DNA of 49,330 bases, from contig MDVR01000033.1 in the NCBI GenBank assembly GCA_001940725.1, forward strand, positions 1-49,330, written 5' to 3'. The position numbers and the translations under genes were made by a program. Below the pieces are notes generated by a model, which searched no databases, had not been told where the DNA came from, and saw only the letters and a list, made by a program, of their open reading frames with translations. This DNA comes from Candidatus Heimdallarchaeota archaeon LC_2 (lineage in GTDB: Archaea > Asgardarchaeota > Heimdallarchaeia > Heimdallarchaeales > Kariarchaeaceae). Position 1 is the stretch's first letter. Each line of letters begins with the position of its first letter. Of the stretch, positions 1-8,808 are shown piece by piece.

Positions 1-50
1 CCGCCCACGTACAAAGAAAATTGAAGTTTACAGAGTATTATAAATTATTA

Positions 51-923
51 TCAATTATAGTTCAATACAATTATCTGATTTATTAATAAAACTATAACCG
101 CAATAAGCATCAGATACAGAAATAATCGTTTTGTTGAGTTGGCATAATTAGCAGTTGGATTTTTAATTAAATTGAAACATCTAAATATTATTACCAAATT
201 AAACATTATCAAAATAAGTGGCACTACAAAATTACCTACCGGGTTTAGAATTAATGGGATAGTCCATAAAATTGCGATTAATAACAATCCACTTCCTACA
301 TACGCAGCTCCATGAGCACCCCAGCGCACAGCGATAGTCAATACATTTTCTGATTTATCACCTTCAATATCCCGTATACCTTTGATAACCTCACGCCCCC
401 AATTCATGAAGAAAGCATATAGACCAATAGATTGAACTCTCAGAGTGAATCCATTGCTTACCAGGAGATCTGCATAGATGAATAACGCCCATACAACATA
501 GGCTACAACCATATTGCCAATTAAACCGGATTTCTTAAACCATAAATTATAAGCATCTAATAGTAATGCGTTTGAAATTGCCCAAAACAAAGAAATAGGA
601 AATTCTAAATCAAGTCTAAAATCAATTAATATTCCTGAAGTAATTGCTGCCAGAAATAAAAAAGTAGCCCAGATCTTTGCTTCCTTCATACTAATCATTT
701 TCGATGGTAATGGACGATAAGGGGTGCTTATACTATCTGCATCAAAATCGACGATATCATTATGAACCATAGCATGGGCGGTCACAAAAAAAGCTGCTGA
801 TCCTATTAATAAATATGTAGTAAAATCGTATGGAGATCCATCCTCACCCAATGCAAGAAATAAGGCGGAAATTACCGCTACTGCTGCCGTTAACGAATTT
901 GGAGGCCTAGTCAATTTGATCAT
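51..923 (-). CDS. UbiA-family prenyltransferase, probable digeranylgeranylglyceryl phosphate synthase
   Basis: Integral membrane enzyme that would add the second geranylgeranyl chain to geranylgeranylglyceryl phosphate in archaeal ether-lipid synthesis. It has about eight hydrophobic segments and both aspartate-rich UbiA motifs: NDIVDFDAD followed by RPLPS, and REVIKGIRDIEGD. The start IKLTRPPNSL matches the family N-terminus. The frame stays open to an ATG at 1001, which adds 26 residues. I prefer the ATG at 923 because a TATA-like ctataaatt lies only about 10 bases before the upstream ATG, which would put transcription start inside the extension. The next enzyme of the pathway but one gene set away, CDP-archaeol synthase, is at 41.7 kb. 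The family is secure; the exact prenyl acceptor is inferred from archaeal context, and other UbiA substrates remain possible. Confidence 0.82.
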   Translation of the reverse strand: MIKLTRPPNSLTAAVAVISALFLALGEDGSPYDFTTYLLIGSAAFFVTAHAMVHNDIVDFDADSISTPYRPLPSKMISMKEAKIWATFLFLAAITSGILIDFRLDLEFPISLFWAISNALLLDAYNLWFKKSGLIGNMVVAYVVWALFIYADLLVSNGFTLRVQSIGLYAFFMNWGREVIKGIRDIEGDKSENVLTIAVRWGAHGAAYVGSGLLLIAILWTIPLILNPVGNFVVPLILIMFNLVIIFRCFNLIKNPTANYANSTKRLFLYLMLIAVIVLLINQIIVLNYN

Positions 924-1245
924 TGCTTTAATTTTAATTGATTTCGAAGATTGAAAATTTTGATTTGAAATAAACGCTACTTCCCAAAAATAGTAATTCA
1001 TAAATACAATTTATAGTTTTTTCTTTTCAGAGATAAATTTACTGACTATTAGAGGTAGTAATAAGGCAGTTGCAATTATTATTGAAAATTGTATTAGTGA
1101 ATCTTCAGATTTACTAATCTTTGAGAGAAATTCACTACATAAATTTAGAATTACAATTAATTTTGTTTTAGAAAGGACAAATGATGAAGTTAATTTTCAT
1201 CTGATCTACAAAAGATTATTCATTACTACTCAAAATCGACTATTT

Positions 1246-2454
1246 ATGGTAGATAATCATTGGGATTGGATTTCAAATGAATTCAGCATTACTTTGAAAA
1301 AAACCAAAGCTTTTATTGAAACAGAGGTAATTCCTTTAGAATCACAACTTGTAAATGAATCATTCAAAAATATTGAACCTCAGTTAAAAGAATTAAGAGA
1401 GAAAGTTAAAACAATGGGGCTCTGGCTTCCACAAATATCCAAAAAATACGGGGGTATGGGGCTTAGCTTGATGGAACATGGGTATTTATCAGAATTTTTG
1501 GGTAAAAGTTTATTTGGACATTATGTATTGAATTGCCAAGCACCCGATGCTGGGAATATGGAGATATTAATTGACCATGGAACAAAGGAACAAAAAGAAC
1601 AATATCTAATGCCATTACTTAATGGTGAAACACGGAGTTGTTTTTCAATGGTTGAACCAGATGCTCCTGGTTCTAATCCCACATGGCTAAATACAAAAGC
1701 CGAGAAAGATGGTAATGATTACATTATTAATGGAAGAAAATGGTTTACATCAAGTGCAGATGGTGCAAGTTTTGCAATAGTTATGGCAGTAACCAATCCT
1801 GATGCGCAAAAACATAAACGAGCAAGTATGATTATTGTTCCTACAAATACTCCGGGCTTTATTAATGTTGAAAATATTCCAGTAATGGGATCTAGAGGAT
1901 CAAGTTGGTCAAGTCATAGTGAAATAAAATATGAAAATTGTAGAATTCCACAAACAAATCGGTTAGGAATTGAAGGAGAAGGATTTACTATAGCTCAAGA
2001 TCGATTAGGACCGGGGAGAATTCATCATTGCATGCGTTGGATTGGAATAGCAGAACGTGCATTTGATTTAATGTGTACAAGAGCTGTAACAAGACATGTT
2101 ACAGAAACTGCATCCCTCGCAAGTCAACAAACCATACAAAACTGGGCAGCTGAAAGCAGAGTTGAAATTAATGCATCAAGATTAATGGTATTAGATACCG
2201 CATTAAAAATTGATAAGGTTGGGGCTTATGCAGCAAGGGATGAAATTTCATTAATCAAATTTCATGTTGCTAATATGTTACTAAGAGTTCTTGATAGAGC
2301 GATCCAAGTACACGGTGCTTTGGGCGTTACCGATTATACACCGTTAGCTTATTGGTATGCTCATGAAAGAGCTGCTAGAATTTATGATGGGCCTGATGAA
2401 GTTCACAAAAGATCGGTTGCAAGACGTATATTTGCTCAGTATAAGGGAGATTAA
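1246..2454 (+). CDS. Acyl-CoA dehydrogenase, ACAD10/11-like
   Basis: Flavin-dependent acyl-CoA dehydrogenase of 402 residues with the full fold: an N-terminal helical domain, a middle beta domain (CFSMVEPDAPGSNPTW, KWFTSSADGA) and a C-terminal helical domain. The C-terminal motif IYDGPDEVHKR (about 379-389) has Asp381 where medium-chain dehydrogenases carry the catalytic Glu. Human ACAD10/11 share this DGPDEVH signature. The stop is 6 bases before an APH-like kinase gene, and human ACAD10/11 fuse these same two domains. The pair is therefore probably a split ACAD11-type system acting on 4-hydroxyacyl-CoA: the kinase phosphorylates the hydroxyl and the dehydrogenase fold removes the phosphate. 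Family assignment is firm; the substrate is inferred from domain pairing. Confidence 0.88.
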   Translation: MVDNHWDWISNEFSITLKKTKAFIETEVIPLESQLVNESFKNIEPQLKELREKVKTMGLWLPQISKKYGGMGLSLMEHGYLSEFLGKSLFGHYVLNCQAPDAGNMEILIDHGTKEQKEQYLMPLLNGETRSCFSMVEPDAPGSNPTWLNTKAEKDGNDYIINGRKWFTSSADGASFAIVMAVTNPDAQKHKRASMIIVPTNTPGFINVENIPVMGSRGSSWSSHSEIKYENCRIPQTNRLGIEGEGFTIAQDRLGPGRIHHCMRWIGIAERAFDLMCTRAVTRHVTETASLASQQTIQNWAAESRVEINASRLMVLDTALKIDKVGAYAARDEISLIKFHVANMLLRVLDRAIQVHGALGVTDYTPLAYWYAHERAARIYDGPDEVHKRSVARRIFAQYKGD

Positions 2455-2460
2455 ATATAA

Positions 2461-3519
2461 TTGCCAATTGATACTATTGATGTAAGAGAAGATGAAAAAT
2501 TTGATGAAAAAGCTCTTGCAGAATATATCAAAGGAAAAATCCCAGGAACTAAGAATCCATCAAAGTTAATAGTCACTCAATTTGGTGGAGGGGTTGCAAA
2601 TTTAACTTATTCATTGAAATATGATAATTACGAATATGTGCTAAGGAGGCCGCCATTGGGTGTACTTGCGAAATCCTCACACGATATGGGAAGAGAGTTT
2701 AAAGTATTATCAGTACTACATAAAGTGTTTAAATTCGCTCCTGAGGCATTACTCTACTGTGATGATTTGAGTATAATTGGAACCCCCTTTTTTATTATGA
2801 ATCGAAAAGATGGAATTGTAATAAGGAAAAAATTTCCCAATTCTTATCCTGATTCAGAAAAAGCGGCTTATGAAATAAGCGTCGCACTTGTAGATAGTTT
2901 AGCAGAATTACATTCGGTAAATTATCAAAGTATTGGATTAGAAGATTTAGGACGACCAGAAGGATTTATTATTCGTCAGATCGAAGGATGGTATAAAAGG
3001 TGGATCGATGCAAAAGAAGATGATAATCCCATGATGGATGACGTTTACAATTGGTTAAAATCAAATATACCTAATAATTCTGATTATTCAATAATTCATA
3101 ATGATTATAAATTAGATAATATGATGTTCGATGCCAATAATCCAAGTAAAATGATAGCAATTTTTGATTGGGATATGTGTACTCTAGGAGACCCTCTTTC
3201 AGATCTTGGAGCTCTCTTAACTTATTGGACAGAGCCTTCAGATCCAGATTATTTCAAAGAAATAGCCATGATGCCAATTGATATTCAAGGATTTATGACA
3301 AGGAAAGAGCTTGTTCAAAGATATGAGAGTAAAACAGGTCGTAAAATCGAAAATATTAATTTTTATCACGCACTAGGTTTGTTTCGGTTAGTGGTGATAG
3401 TTGCTCAAATCTACATTAGATTCCTAAAAGGACAAACTAAAGATAAGAGATTTGGACCATTAGGGAAATTAATACCCTTGATTATAAAAGCCTCACATGA
3501 AATTGCAAACACAAGCTGA
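2461..3519 (+). CDS. APH/choline-kinase-like phosphotransferase, ACAD10/11 N-terminal-domain type
   Basis: Small-molecule kinase of 352 residues with a protein-kinase-like fold. Visible motifs are a glycine-rich nucleotide loop FGGGVANLTY (41-50), the Brenner catalytic loop HNDYKLDN (213-220) and the metal-binding FDWDMCTLGDPLSDLG segment (235-250, metal Asp236). The stretch TLGDPLSDLG is typical of the APH-like subgroup joined to acyl-CoA dehydrogenases. The start is TTG, 6 bases after the upstream dehydrogenase stop, so the two are almost certainly cotranscribed. Probable role: phosphorylation of a hydroxyacyl-CoA to be processed by its neighbour. An aminoglycoside-resistance role is unlikely given this context. 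Confidence 0.8.
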   Translation: MPIDTIDVREDEKFDEKALAEYIKGKIPGTKNPSKLIVTQFGGGVANLTYSLKYDNYEYVLRRPPLGVLAKSSHDMGREFKVLSVLHKVFKFAPEALLYCDDLSIIGTPFFIMNRKDGIVIRKKFPNSYPDSEKAAYEISVALVDSLAELHSVNYQSIGLEDLGRPEGFIIRQIEGWYKRWIDAKEDDNPMMDDVYNWLKSNIPNNSDYSIIHNDYKLDNMMFDANNPSKMIAIFDWDMCTLGDPLSDLGALLTYWTEPSDPDYFKEIAMMPIDIQGFMTRKELVQRYESKTGRKIENINFYHALGLFRLVVIVAQIYIRFLKGQTKDKRFGPLGKLIPLIIKASHEIANTS

Positions 3520-3565
3520 TAAGATAAAAACTATTTTGATGCAATGAATTTTATCGAATCTGAGA

Positions 3566-4261
3566 TTGAGTCAAAGTTTCTCCCGTTTAATCGATAATTA
3601 CATTGTGTATCGATTCATGACATTTATCTTTTTCTTCGTTTTTGTTATTTTACAATATTCTGCTGTTGAGGAAAATGAAACACCAATAATTCCAAATCCA
3701 TTGAGTTTTATTGTATTTTTTACCCTCCTCTTTTTACTTACTATCATATCTCAAATAATTGAACCTGTAAATTTTGAAAGATATTGGTTGATAAAGAGAA
3801 ATTTTCTTGCGACAATACCTCCTCTATTAGGATTTGTGATATCGTTAAGATTCTATAAAGAAGAGAAAAAAGAGAAACGTGATGTGGTTTTTGAATTAAT
3901 GGCAATTGTATCGCTTATTATTATGGCATTTTTTACTTTGATTTTAGTATTAGTATTGATTTTATTGTATGTTTATGGATCAATTGAAACATTAAGTTTC
4001 TATTTCATGACTGTGGGGATTTGGGGTATGTTAGGTATAACCTTAGGCGATTCTCACATATTCTACAAAAGTGAAATAAAGTATGGTCATGGAAATACCT
4101 TGACTAAACTTCAGGCATTTCAGCAAAATTCTTCCATATTTTTTTCAAAATTATTTTCTACATCAAAAAGGCGAATCATTGGCTTGCTTTCAATTGTAAT
4201 AACTCTTTATCTATATCTGATAATCGCTAACTCAATTGGTTCAGATCCAATATCCCTATAA
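3566..4261 (+). CDS. Hypothetical multi-pass membrane protein
   Basis: I do not recognise the family. The 231-residue protein has about six hydrophobic segments (roughly residues 14-32, 46-66, 80-95, 107-137, 140-157 and 202-222) separated by short charged loops such as the KEEKKEKRD cluster near residue 100. It starts at TTG 46 bases after the kinase gene on the same strand, so it may be the last gene of that operon. No catalytic motif is visible. A short weak hairpin (CTTAG/CTAAG, 4282-4296) with a T-rich loop follows the stop. Confidence 0.6.
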   Translation: MSQSFSRLIDNYIVYRFMTFIFFFVFVILQYSAVEENETPIIPNPLSFIVFFTLLFLLTIISQIIEPVNFERYWLIKRNFLATIPPLLGFVISLRFYKEEKKEKRDVVFELMAIVSLIIMAFFTLILVLVLILLYVYGSIETLSFYFMTVGIWGMLGITLGDSHIFYKSEIKYGHGNTLTKLQAFQQNSSIFFSKLFSTSKRRIIGLLSIVITLYLYLIIANSIGSDPISL

Positions 4262-4572
4262 GATAGATCGATCGAAAAAATCTTAGTTTTTCTAAGCGTC
4301 TGATTCAATGGTTACATCAAATTGTAGTGGATATTGTAGAAATTTCTTAGAAATACACTATACTAATTTTGCAATAATTTCCTATCTCATATCATAATAC
4401 CTAGTATTGAAAGAAAGTTCTTCATCGCTTTAAATATTGAGAGGTTCTATATTGATATTGTGTGTTTTGTTCCTTGCGGATTAAAAAAATATAGATTTTG
4501 TAAACAAAAAATTGATTCGATTGATCTTCATTCGTATAAATACTGAATTAAGAAATACATATCGATCACAGC
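4262..4572. other. AT-rich intergenic region, no gene seen
   Basis: About 330 bases lie between the membrane protein and tnpB. I see no open frame of useful length, tRNA-like GGTTCRA signature or clear repeat. It holds a 5-bp hairpin at 4282-4296 with a T5 loop. The left end of the TnpB element should lie here, but no TnpA gene and no recognisable IS200-type end hairpin could be found. Confidence 0.4.
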
Positions 4573-4580
4573 TTTATATA
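4572..4580 (+). promoter_or_regulatory. TATA-like box of tnpB
   Basis: The sequence tttatatat is centred about 22 bases upstream of the tnpB ATG at 4598. That distance in archaea predicts a leaderless or nearly leaderless transcript. No Shine-Dalgarno sequence precedes the ATG. Confidence 0.35.
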
Positions 4581-4597
4581 TTGGGAATGGATGCTTA

Positions 4598-6952
4598 ATG
4601 GCTCGAAAAAATAAAATTTCCACTTCGGTAATAGTATCAATTGATACATCTAAGCTGAGTCATCAAAATAAACAAAGATTACGTCAAATATTGGGAAGGG
4701 ATTCGCGTATTATATCACGGTATATTGGAGTAATAGAAGATAATCGAAAAGAATTGGTTGAATATAAGGAGAAGAAAAATGGGAAGATTTCAATTAAGAT
4801 TGATAAAGGTAAATTGGATCAATTAACCTGCACAACTTCAGATCGAAAAATAGTTGTCCATGATTTGAAAATCCAGTTTCCTCGCATCAGTTTGAATGAA
4901 CTGAAAGAATGCCGAGATACTGCGGTTGGTATGTATCTATCCTATCTTGAATTAGAAGCGAAAGGTAATGCATCAATACCCACAGCCAAATCATCTTTTC
5001 CAAGATCGATTGGATATCGTAGGTTTAAATTACGCTATCACAAGAGAACTCTAACTATTATGGATAGTATGGATACAAATCCTTCTATGATTAATAATGG
5101 GAAAAAGAAAATTCAACATGATAAATTGACCTTCAATTTAGATTTGAAGAAATATGATATCTGTAAAATCATGGAAGGTTCGCTCCAAGCAGTAAGAATA
5201 ATCCGATCTCGAAGAAATTATTATGCAATCTTTGCTATTCGACACGAGGTAAAACAATTAACTAGTAAATACCCTAAAAAATCAAATAAGGAATTAGCAA
5301 TTGCAGGAATTGATCTGGGTATTAATCGTGATGCGGTGATATCAATTATTACTGCCCATGGGGTATCTCAACACAAATTTATCAAGCTGGAAAGAATAGA
5401 AAACACAAAACAATCCATCCTTAAATTGGATAAGAGGATTGCAGAAATACAACACAAAGTAGCAAAACGATCAACAGATAAGGAACAGACTGATGGCCTA
5501 TATAGTTTGTTGAGAGAATTACGATCCGAAAGATCAGAATTAAAATATGAGATTAGTCATCAGCTTTCAGCTGAGATAAATAAATACCTATTGAGTTTGA
5601 CTGATCAATATGATCTGTGGATTGGAATTGGCAAGTTAAAAGGAATCCGTGCATCAATACCCACAGCCAAATCATCTTTTCCAAGATCGATTGGATATCG
5701 TAGGTTTAAATTACGCTATCACAAGAGAACTCTAACTATTATGGATAGTATGGATACAAATCCTTCTATGATTAATAATGGGAAAAAGAAAATTCAACAT
5801 GATAAATTGACCTTCAATTTAGATTTGAAGAAATATGATATCTGTAAAATCATGGAAGGTTCGCTCCAAGCAGTAAGAATAATCCGATCTCGAAGAAATT
5901 ATTATGCAATCTTTGCTATTCGACACGAGGTAAAACAATTAACTAGTAAATACCCTAAAAAATCAAATAAGGAATTAGCAATTGCAGGAATTGATCTGGG
6001 TATTAATCGTGATGCGGTGATATCAATTATTACTGCCCATGGGGTATCTCAACACAAATTTATCAAGCTGGAAAGAATAGAAAACACAAAACAATCCATC
6101 CTTAAATTGGATAAGAGGATTGCAGAAATACAACACAAAGTAGCAAAACGATCAACAGATAAGGAACAGACTGATGGCCTATATAGTTTGTTGAGAGAAT
6201 TACGATCCGAAAGATCAGAATTAAAATATGAGATTAGTCATCAGCTTTCAGCTGAGATAAATAAATACCTATTGAGTTTGACTGATCAATATGATCTGTG
6301 GATTGGAATTGGCAAGTTAAAAGGAATCCGTAGAGGACAGAGAAGAGGTAATGGAAACAAGCGACATCGAAAGAGAATGCATCGATGGGCGTATGGTCAA
6401 CTTACATGGATGTTGGAATACAAATTATCCAAATCTGGGTATAAACGTAGATTTCTTACTATTCCCGAGGGTTGGACTTCTATCAAATGTTGGAAATGCA
6501 ATACCAAAGGTAAACGTCCCAAACAAGAATATTTCAAGTGTAAAAATAGAACCTGTAAATGGATGGGAAATGCTGATTTCAATGGAGCAACTAATATTGC
6601 CAAACGAGCTGCTAAATATTTTAAACTTACTACTCATCTAAAGTCTTCTTTATTTGAGGTAAGTGAACTAGGTTCTGCGGAACCGAAAACTATGAAGGTA
6701 TTTAATAAAAATAATACCCGAGGAAGTTCTAATCTGTCTAACAATCTGTCAGGCAGAAACGCCGTTAACAGTGATCAAGCGATGGTAAAAAATCACGGAA
6801 ATCCATCTTTGCTGATCTCATTTTTCAAGGCATCGAGTGAGGGAGAAGATGACAGAAACACGGATTTAATTTTATCAAATAAAAATAAATCGAGAACATT
6901 ATTAGCTTCGCAAGAAGTGGTGGTGACGCCTGATAGTGTTTGTGGAACGTGA
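4598..6952 (+). CDS. tnpB: TnpB RNA-guided nuclease-like protein (solitary IS1341-type) with internal in-frame duplication
   Basis: TnpB/OrfB transposon protein of 784 residues; without the duplication it would be 557. Residues 125-351 are repeated exactly as 352-578, because 681 bp (227 codons) is duplicated in tandem. The RuvC-I motif AGIDLGIN therefore occurs twice (Asp239 and Asp466), as does the RuvC-II segment WIGIGKLKGIR. The zinc finger (Cys631, Cys634, Cys648, Cys653) and RuvC-III NADFNGATNIA (Asp660) occur once. The usual RuvC-II Glu is replaced by Gly in both copies; Glu624 in TIPEGWTSIKC might be an alternative catalytic Glu as in rearranged TnpB/Fanzor proteins. Residues 675-784 look non-globular and overlap a likely guide RNA. 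There is no tnpA. The duplication would disrupt the RuvC core unless it is an assembly error. Confidence 0.85.
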   Translation: MARKNKISTSVIVSIDTSKLSHQNKQRLRQILGRDSRIISRYIGVIEDNRKELVEYKEKKNGKISIKIDKGKLDQLTCTTSDRKIVVHDLKIQFPRISLNELKECRDTAVGMYLSYLELEAKGNASIPTAKSSFPRSIGYRRFKLRYHKRTLTIMDSMDTNPSMINNGKKKIQHDKLTFNLDLKKYDICKIMEGSLQAVRIIRSRRNYYAIFAIRHEVKQLTSKYPKKSNKELAIAGIDLGINRDAVISIITAHGVSQHKFIKLERIENTKQSILKLDKRIAEIQHKVAKRSTDKEQTDGLYSLLRELRSERSELKYEISHQLSAEINKYLLSLTDQYDLWIGIGKLKGIRASIPTAKSSFPRSIGYRRFKLRYHKRTLTIMDSMDTNPSMINNGKKKIQHDKLTFNLDLKKYDICKIMEGSLQAVRIIRSRRNYYAIFAIRHEVKQLTSKYPKKSNKELAIAGIDLGINRDAVISIITAHGVSQHKFIKLERIENTKQSILKLDKRIAEIQHKVAKRSTDKEQTDGLYSLLRELRSERSELKYEISHQLSAEINKYLLSLTDQYDLWIGIGKLKGIRRGQRRGNGNKRHRKRMHRWAYGQLTWMLEYKLSKSGYKRRFLTIPEGWTSIKCWKCNTKGKRPKQEYFKCKNRTCKWMGNADFNGATNIAKRAAKYFKLTTHLKSSLFEVSELGSAEPKTMKVFNKNNTRGSSNLSNNLSGRNAVNSDQAMVKNHGNPSLLISFFKASSEGEDDRNTDLILSNKNKSRTLLASQEVVVTPDSVCGT
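4970..5650 (+). repeat. 681-bp direct tandem duplication, copy 1 (in tnpB)
   Basis: Copy 1 begins gcatcaatacccacagcc and ends aaaggaatccgt. The next base starts an exact second copy with no spacer. The length is divisible by three, so the frame is kept. Apart from one shared t at the edge, there is no microhomology at the junction. Confidence 0.97.
5651..6331 (+). repeat. 681-bp direct tandem duplication, copy 2 (in tnpB)
   Basis: Matches 4970-5650 with no difference that I could find. It ends at aaaggaatccgt and the single-copy sequence resumes with agaggacaga. Perfect identity implies either a very recent event or an assembly error. Confidence 0.97.
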
Positions 6953-6955
6953 AAA
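6620..6955 (+). ncRNA. Candidate omega RNA (TnpB guide RNA) region overlapping the tnpB 3' end
   Basis: TnpB guide RNAs are normally made from the tnpB 3' end and the element's right end. This stretch encodes a low-complexity tail but contains strong RNA hairpins: GGTTC-TGCG-GAACC at 6671-6684, closed by a C-G pair around a UNCG tetraloop, and CTTC-GCAA-GAAG at 6906-6917 with a GNRA tetraloop. A further TCTGTC/GGCAGA pairing lies near 6734-6759. The boundaries are estimates and the exact right end was not identified. Confidence 0.4.
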
Positions 6956-7043
6956 ATCATTATTTAAATAAGAAAATAAATAACGGTTAGATCATAAAAG
7001 AAATAACAATAAAGAAAAAATATCATTCTTCAGACGATTATTT

Positions 7044-8714
7044 TTAATTTCTAGGATGTGAGCTTGCTCGTCGTTTCCTATATGTAATCATAATAATGAG
7101 AAATGAATTTATTATAAGAATTAAATTCAAAAATGATGTGCTGTCATTTTTTGATGTATTCGGAAAAAGAATAGTGACTTCAGTTGCTGTTTCTGTTACA
7201 TTATTTAGAATATCTGTTAGAGTTAAAGTGATAATATGTTGTCCTTGAGACAGAGTTGCTGTTTTAAGTTTATATTCAATTGTACCGTAATTCCACTCTG
7301 TATCCACAAGAACTTCATCGGTATCTAATGTTATTTTGTATGATTTGGGAAAGTTTGAAAATGCATCTTCCCAATTAAGATCAATAGAAGTTCCAACATC
7401 AGTAGTTTGAGGTGGAATGGGTGAAACAGAAGTAGTAGGTGAAATACGATGTATCCTATTGAAACCCCAGTTGAAAGGTAATCTCATCTCCCATACTATT
7501 TCCCCGGTAGGTGTTATTTCAACTGCAACACCTCCATAAGAAGTATGATAAGGAGGATCATTTGGACCGGTTGAATGAACAGGGACACCAAATCCTGCTA
7601 AGTAATTATCATTTTCTAATTTGCGAACAGATCCCCATTGATAACCAGTATAATCTTGCGGCCCTACCCATCTAAAAATTTCATGAACTGTTTCATTAAC
7701 TGGATCGACTTTGAAGCGAAGTATACTCGATGAAAAATTACCAAAAGGATCTGTTAGGTTTCTATAATTATTATCAAACAATAGGAATTCATTATTTCCA
7801 ATTGGATTAACATCTGAAGCATGATACCATAAACTCTCAACTTCTGTATTATTTATGTCATATAATGTGTAATTAGTCCCTTGACCAATGATCCAATCAA
7901 ATTCCCTAGTGTAATAATTTATTTTCATAATTTGATTTACTTGAGCCAAATTAACATAAATTCCACCATTGTCCGTATCCCAAAACATACTGTTCGTACG
8001 TAAAGGATATGGATATACCTCGCCATTAAATTCCAATGTATCTCTCGATATATTTAATCGATTAATATTTTCATCATACAATGATAAATTTGCACGAGTT
8101 GAAAGATCCCACCGTAAACGTTGAGTACCATCCCTTGTATATTCTGTCACCCGATCCACTAATGTTTCTATAAATTCGCCAGAACTTGTATTTTTAATAC
8201 TTTTGACAAAGTAATCTAATATGAGGAACGATTCAGTGTCTGGATTATAATGCATATCATCATGATGACCAGTTTGAAAATCAAAGATCTCTGTTATGTT
8301 TGTAGCGATATTCCATAACATGGGTTTACCCTCAAAATTTGAAAGTATTGTTGATTCGTTGACCCAAGTCAATTCTGTGAAACTACTTGAGCTGGGTGAT
8401 ACTAAAGGATCTACTAAGAATTTTCCATTCATATCTGTTAATGCAAGATATGAATTATTTGATTCAAAGAGTTCATTATCTGAACCTTGGATTAAGCCAA
8501 ACATGTTCACACCGTTTTGATATTTATCATCATTAGAATTTGTGATCTTAATGTTATTTTCGAGAAAGAATAAATTTTCGGGTGATTTCAAATTCTCATT
8601 TAGGAGAATTGATTTTCCAACAGAAATAGATGTGAAACCATTAGATAACAAACCTATAATCACAAAAAACAAATAGAAACGTTTGATTATAATCGCTCTC
8701 TTCACTAGTAACAA
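7044..8714 (-). CDS. Membrane-anchored arylsulfotransferase (ASST)-like beta-propeller protein
   Basis: The 556-residue protein has an N-terminal hydrophobic signal/anchor (about 8-30), a large extracytoplasmic domain, and a C-terminal membrane segment (about 528-546) followed by basic YRKRRASSH. The middle resembles arylsulfotransferase/ASST-type propellers: repeated blade-like segments with HHDDMHYNPDTESFLILD and HASDVNPIGNNEFLLFDNN, matching the His-containing blade motifs of the family. A small Ig-like domain seems to follow near 420-515. Many NxT/NxS sequons fit a glycosylated surface protein. Start is TTG. Whether it transfers sulfate is uncertain, because many archaeal homologues lack proven activity. 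Confidence 0.68.
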   Translation of the reverse strand: MLLVKRAIIIKRFYLFFVIIGLLSNGFTSISVGKSILLNENLKSPENLFFLENNIKITNSNDDKYQNGVNMFGLIQGSDNELFESNNSYLALTDMNGKFLVDPLVSPSSSSFTELTWVNESTILSNFEGKPMLWNIATNITEIFDFQTGHHDDMHYNPDTESFLILDYFVKSIKNTSSGEFIETLVDRVTEYTRDGTQRLRWDLSTRANLSLYDENINRLNISRDTLEFNGEVYPYPLRTNSMFWDTDNGGIYVNLAQVNQIMKINYYTREFDWIIGQGTNYTLYDINNTEVESLWYHASDVNPIGNNEFLLFDNNYRNLTDPFGNFSSSILRFKVDPVNETVHEIFRWVGPQDYTGYQWGSVRKLENDNYLAGFGVPVHSTGPNDPPYHTSYGGVAVEITPTGEIVWEMRLPFNWGFNRIHRISPTTSVSPIPPQTTDVGTSIDLNWEDAFSNFPKSYKITLDTDEVLVDTEWNYGTIEYKLKTATLSQGQHIITLTLTDILNNVTETATEVTILFPNTSKNDSTSFLNLILIINSFLIIMITYRKRRASSHPRN

Positions 8715-8808
8715 ATATGTCGATGTACATTAATATATGATACTGTTGAACTCCAAAACTTAGTCAGGTTTTTCTTTTCAAAAATTAAGAAATATCAAGA
8801 AGTTATAA

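Noticed and set aside
4262..4597. A tnpA gene or IS200-like end upstream of tnpB
   Set aside because: No frame encoding a Y1 transposase and no convincing end hairpin were found; the TnpB is treated as solitary.
6351..6641. Overlapping frames on both strands within tnpB
   Set aside because: Alternative frames of the zinc-finger region; the tnpB frame carries all conserved motifs.
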